Below are positions 62,143 through 64,000 of a stretch of DNA of 64,000 nucleotides, piece after piece (position 1 is the stretch's first letter; every line of letters starts with the position of its first letter). The notes under the pieces were generated by a model. The model was not told where the DNA came from. It ran no database searches and saw only the letters and a list, made by a program, of their open reading frames with translations. Origin of the DNA: Rhodobacteraceae bacterium HLUCCA08 (GTDB lineage Bacteria; Pseudomonadota; Alphaproteobacteria; Rhodobacterales; Rhodobacteraceae); NCBI GenBank assembly GCA_001314655.1, contig LJSF01000025.1:1-64000 (forward strand), read 5' to 3'. The position numbers and the translations under genes were made by a program.

Positions 62143-63046
62143 GGCGGAGCGGGCGCGGCTGGCCGCGCTGCTGGGGCCGGACTGGCCGGGGCCGGGCCTT
62201 GCCGACATCGCCTGCCGCGCCACGACCCGGTTCGGGGGCTGGATCCGCGAGGATCTGGCCCTGACCGATGCGGCGGGCGAGGTCGTTCCGGCCTGGTTCC
62301 TGCGCCCGCCCGATGGTGCCGCGCCGGTGCCGGCGGTGCTTTATGTCCACGCCCATGGCAATGCCTACGGGATCGGCCGCTCGGAATTGTTCGACGGCCG
62401 GCCGATGCTGCGGCGCCCCTATGCCGAGGATCTGGTGCAGGCGGGGCTGGCGGTTCTGTGCCTGGACCTGCCCGGTTTCGGCGCCCGCGCCGAGCCGGGG
62501 GAAAGCGCCCGGGCCAAGGCGGCGCTGTGGCGCGGCGGGACGCTGCTGGGCCGGATGCTGGCCGAGCTGCGCGCCGGGATCGACCTGCTGGCCGCCCATC
62601 CCCTGGTCCGCGCCGACCGGATCGGGGCGCTGGGGGCCTCGATGGGATCGACCCTGGCCTTCTGGCTGGCGGCGCTGGACCCGCGGCTGCGGGCGACGGC
62701 GGCGCTGTGCTCCCTTGCCGATCTGGAGATGCTGATCGACAGCGGCGCCCATGACGGGCACGGGATCTACATGATGGTGCCGGGGCTGACGCGGGCCTTC
62801 CGCACCGGACAGATCGCCGGGCTGGCCGCGCCGCGGGCCCTGCTGATCGGCGCCGGCATGGCGGATTGGTCGACCCCGCCCGAGGCCTTCGCCCGCGCCC
62901 GCGCCGATCTGGAGGCGGCCTATGCGGCAGCCGGCGCGGCGCCGGCGCTGGCCTTCGTGGTCGACGCCGGTGCCGGGCATGAGGAAACCCCCGAGATGCG
63001 CGCCGCCGTCCTGGACCTGTTCGCGCGGGACCTGGCCGATGGCTAG
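62120..63046 (+). CDS. alpha/beta hydrolase (dienelactone hydrolase-like)
   Basis: A protein of about 308 residues. It has the family's VLYVHAHGNAYGIGRSEL oxyanion region near residue 75, the nucleophile elbow GALGASMGSTLAFWLAA near residue 170 (Ser) and a C-terminal GAGHEETPEM histidine. ATG 62120 lies inside the 3' end of the flavin reductase gene; TTG 62108 and TTG 62129 are alternative starts. It could open a lactone or ester in the cluster's pathway. The stop is 7 bp from the convergent GntR gene. Confidence 0.85.
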   Translation: MAALSRAEAERARLAALLGPDWPGPGLADIACRATTRFGGWIREDLALTDAAGEVVPAWFLRPPDGAAPVPAVLYVHAHGNAYGIGRSELFDGRPMLRRPYAEDLVQAGLAVLCLDLPGFGARAEPGESARAKAALWRGGTLLGRMLAELRAGIDLLAAHPLVRADRIGALGASMGSTLAFWLAALDPRLRATAALCSLADLEMLIDSGAHDGHGIYMMVPGLTRAFRTGQIAGLAAPRALLIGAGMADWSTPPEAFARARADLEAAYAAAGAAPALAFVVDAGAGHEETPEMRAAVLDLFARDLADG

Positions 63047-63053
63047 GCGCGGC

Positions 63054-63764
63054 TCAGTCGAAATACTCGCCATGATCGGCGATCATCTGCGCCAGGGTGC
63101 CCAGGACCCGGCGCAGATGGAGGCGCATCGCGGCGATGGCGGCCTCGGGGTGCCGGTCGCGGATCGCCGCAAGAACCCCGGCGTGATCGGCACACAGCCG
63201 TTGCATATGGGCTGGTTCGGCCAGCGACAGCACCCGAAGCCGGTCCAGCGCCGCCTTTTCCCGCCCCAGCGCGGCCTCCAGCCGCGCGATCCCCGTGGCG
63301 GCCGAGAGCGTCGCGTGAAAGGCGTCATCGGCCGCCTGAAAGGCCGGTCTGTCGCCCCGGTCGATCGCCTGCGCCTGGGCGTCGAGCGTGGCCTGAAGCG
63401 CGGCGTCCCGGGGCGCGTCCAGCCCGGTTTCGGCCAGAAGCGCGACCACGGCGCATTCGATCGCCTCGCGCAGGAATTGTGCGCCGCGGATCTGGCGTTC
63501 GGACAGCCGCGACACGAAGGACCCGCGCGACGGCAGGGTCAGGATCAGCGCGTCCTCGCGCAGGCGGGTCAGGGCCTCGCGCACCGGGGTGCGGCTGGCG
63601 CCGAACCGGGCGGCGATCTCGCTTTCCGACAGGCGGGCGCCGGGCAGGATGCTGCAATCGAGGATCGCCGCGCGCAAGGCGGCGTGGATCTGCTCGGCCG
63701 CCGGGCGGGCAAGGTCGAGCGCGGGCAGGTGCAGCGCGCCGGGATCGGGGCCTGTCTTGGGCAT
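63054..63764 (-). CDS. GntR family regulator, FadR/FCD type
   Basis: A 236-residue regulator. The N-terminal winged helix contains LPGARLSESEIAARFGASRT and PVREALTRLREDALI. A helical FCD domain follows, with metal/ligand residues in DDAFHATLS near residue 150 and the later histidines. FCD proteins commonly sense sugar acids. ATG 63764 follows GAGAGG; a longer start at 63794 is unlikely because it would run into the palindrome. It is divergent from a second Gfo/Idh gene. Confidence 0.9.
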   Translation of the reverse strand: MPKTGPDPGALHLPALDLARPAAEQIHAALRAAILDCSILPGARLSESEIAARFGASRTPVREALTRLREDALILTLPSRGSFVSRLSERQIRGAQFLREAIECAVVALLAETGLDAPRDAALQATLDAQAQAIDRGDRPAFQAADDAFHATLSAATGIARLEAALGREKAALDRLRVLSLAEPAHMQRLCADHAGVLAAIRDRHPEAAIAAMRLHLRRVLGTLAQMIADHGEYFD

Positions 63765-63793
63765 GGGGAAACCTCTCGGCGGGACTTCGTTCA

Positions 63794-63807
63794 ACCGGTA
63801 TACCGGT
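63794..63807. promoter_or_regulatory. palindromic operator of the GntR/FCD regulator
   Basis: ACCGGTATACCGGT is a perfect 14-bp palindrome in the 107-bp divergent gap between the FCD-type GntR gene and the Gfo/Idh gene. Its GGTATACC core fits the TNGTATACNA-like sites bound by many FCD regulators. It lies 30 bp upstream of the GntR start, consistent with autoregulation. Confidence 0.7.
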
Positions 63808-63871
63808 ATGCAAGGCGGTTGACGAGCGCCGCCTTGCAGTGTCTGACTGGTGCTCCAATCCGGGGGGAATC

Positions 63872-64000
63872 ATGACGTCTGCCGGCAACCTGCGCAATGT
63901 GGCCCTGATCGGGGCGGGGATGGTTGCGCGCACCCATGTCGCCGCGATCGCCGGCGCCGGGCTGCGCCTGGGCGCGATCGTCGGGCGTGGGCGGGCGCGG
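63872..64000 (+). CDS. Gfo/Idh/MocA family oxidoreductase, N-terminal fragment
   Basis: The first 43 residues, cut by the window edge, read MTSAGNLRNVALIGAGMVAR and continue THVAAIAGAGLRLGAIVGRG. This is the N-terminal NAD(P)-binding Rossmann motif of the family. The start has CGGGGGGAATC upstream. It is divergent from the FCD-type GntR gene and shares the palindromic operator, so it is probably under that regulator. Confidence 0.8.
   Translation, partial: MTSAGNLRNVALIGAGMVARTHVAAIAGAGLRLGAIVGRGRAR

Overview
This is a GC-rich, densely packed chromosomal window from an alphaproteobacterium, most likely a marine or halotolerant member of the Rhodobacteraceae (Roseobacter group). The evidence is a circularly permuted two-piece tmRNA whose tag reads ANDNRAPVALAA, an alphaproteobacterial SspB adaptor, the trgAB-cysK tellurite-resistance arrangement known from Rhodobacter, a DMSP lyase (dddL) beside an acryloyl-CoA reductase (acuI), an ectABC-ask ectoine operon and a urtABCDE urea transporter. 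No insertion sequence, prophage or CRISPR array was seen.

Layout. 1-8 kb: the tail of an E2 acyltransferase, a LacI-type regulator, ATP-dependent PEP carboxykinase, a TauE/SafE permease, a CrtI-like oxidoreductase, then DUF1289-ruvX-ccmI as an overlapping operon. 8-13 kb: heterotetrameric sarcosine oxidase soxBDAG. 13-20 kb: a membrane alpha/beta-hydrolase-like protein coupled to a P450, three small proteins, fumC, sspB, a DUF1194 protein and ssrA. 20-26 kb: a DMSP/osmolyte segment with dddL, an orphan substrate-binding protein, acuI, a UspA protein and a BCCT transporter disrupted by an apparent deletion with frameshift. 26-35 kb: photolyase, CFA-type methyltransferase, trgA, trgB, cysK, an MscS channel and AlaX. 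34.8-36.2 kb: a gene-poor stretch with tRNA-Ser(GGA). 36-42 kb: urtABCDE. 42-49 kb: a creatininase-like protein, an SDR, chrA with a Crp/Fnr regulator, a Spy/CpxP-like protein and a spermidine-synthase-like membrane protein. 49-53.6 kb: the ectoine operon with divergent ectR. 53.8-57.7 kb: an Anbu (proteasome-like peptidase) operon. 57.7-64 kb: a catabolic cluster made of two GntR regulators, two Gfo/Idh/MocA oxidoreductases, an SsuD-like monooxygenase, an aldo/keto reductase, a flavin reductase and an alpha/beta hydrolase.

Together the genes suggest a marine heterotroph using methylated osmolytes (DMSP, sarcosine), urea and possibly sulfonates, with gluconeogenesis through PEPCK and osmoprotection by ectoine. 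The points most worth checking are: (i) the coupled monooxygenase-AKR-flavin reductase operon at 59.6-62.1 kb, whose order recalls the sulfoquinovose monooxygenase (smo) pathway; (ii) the strong intrinsic terminator just upstream of dddL; (iii) the broken BCCT gene in the same DMSP segment; (iv) a 30-bp perfect palindrome across the trgB stop codon; (v) the complete Anbu operon; and (vi) several well-formed candidate promoters and operators (ssrA, ectA/ectR, pckA, GntR). All assignments were made by reading the sequence; no database search was run.
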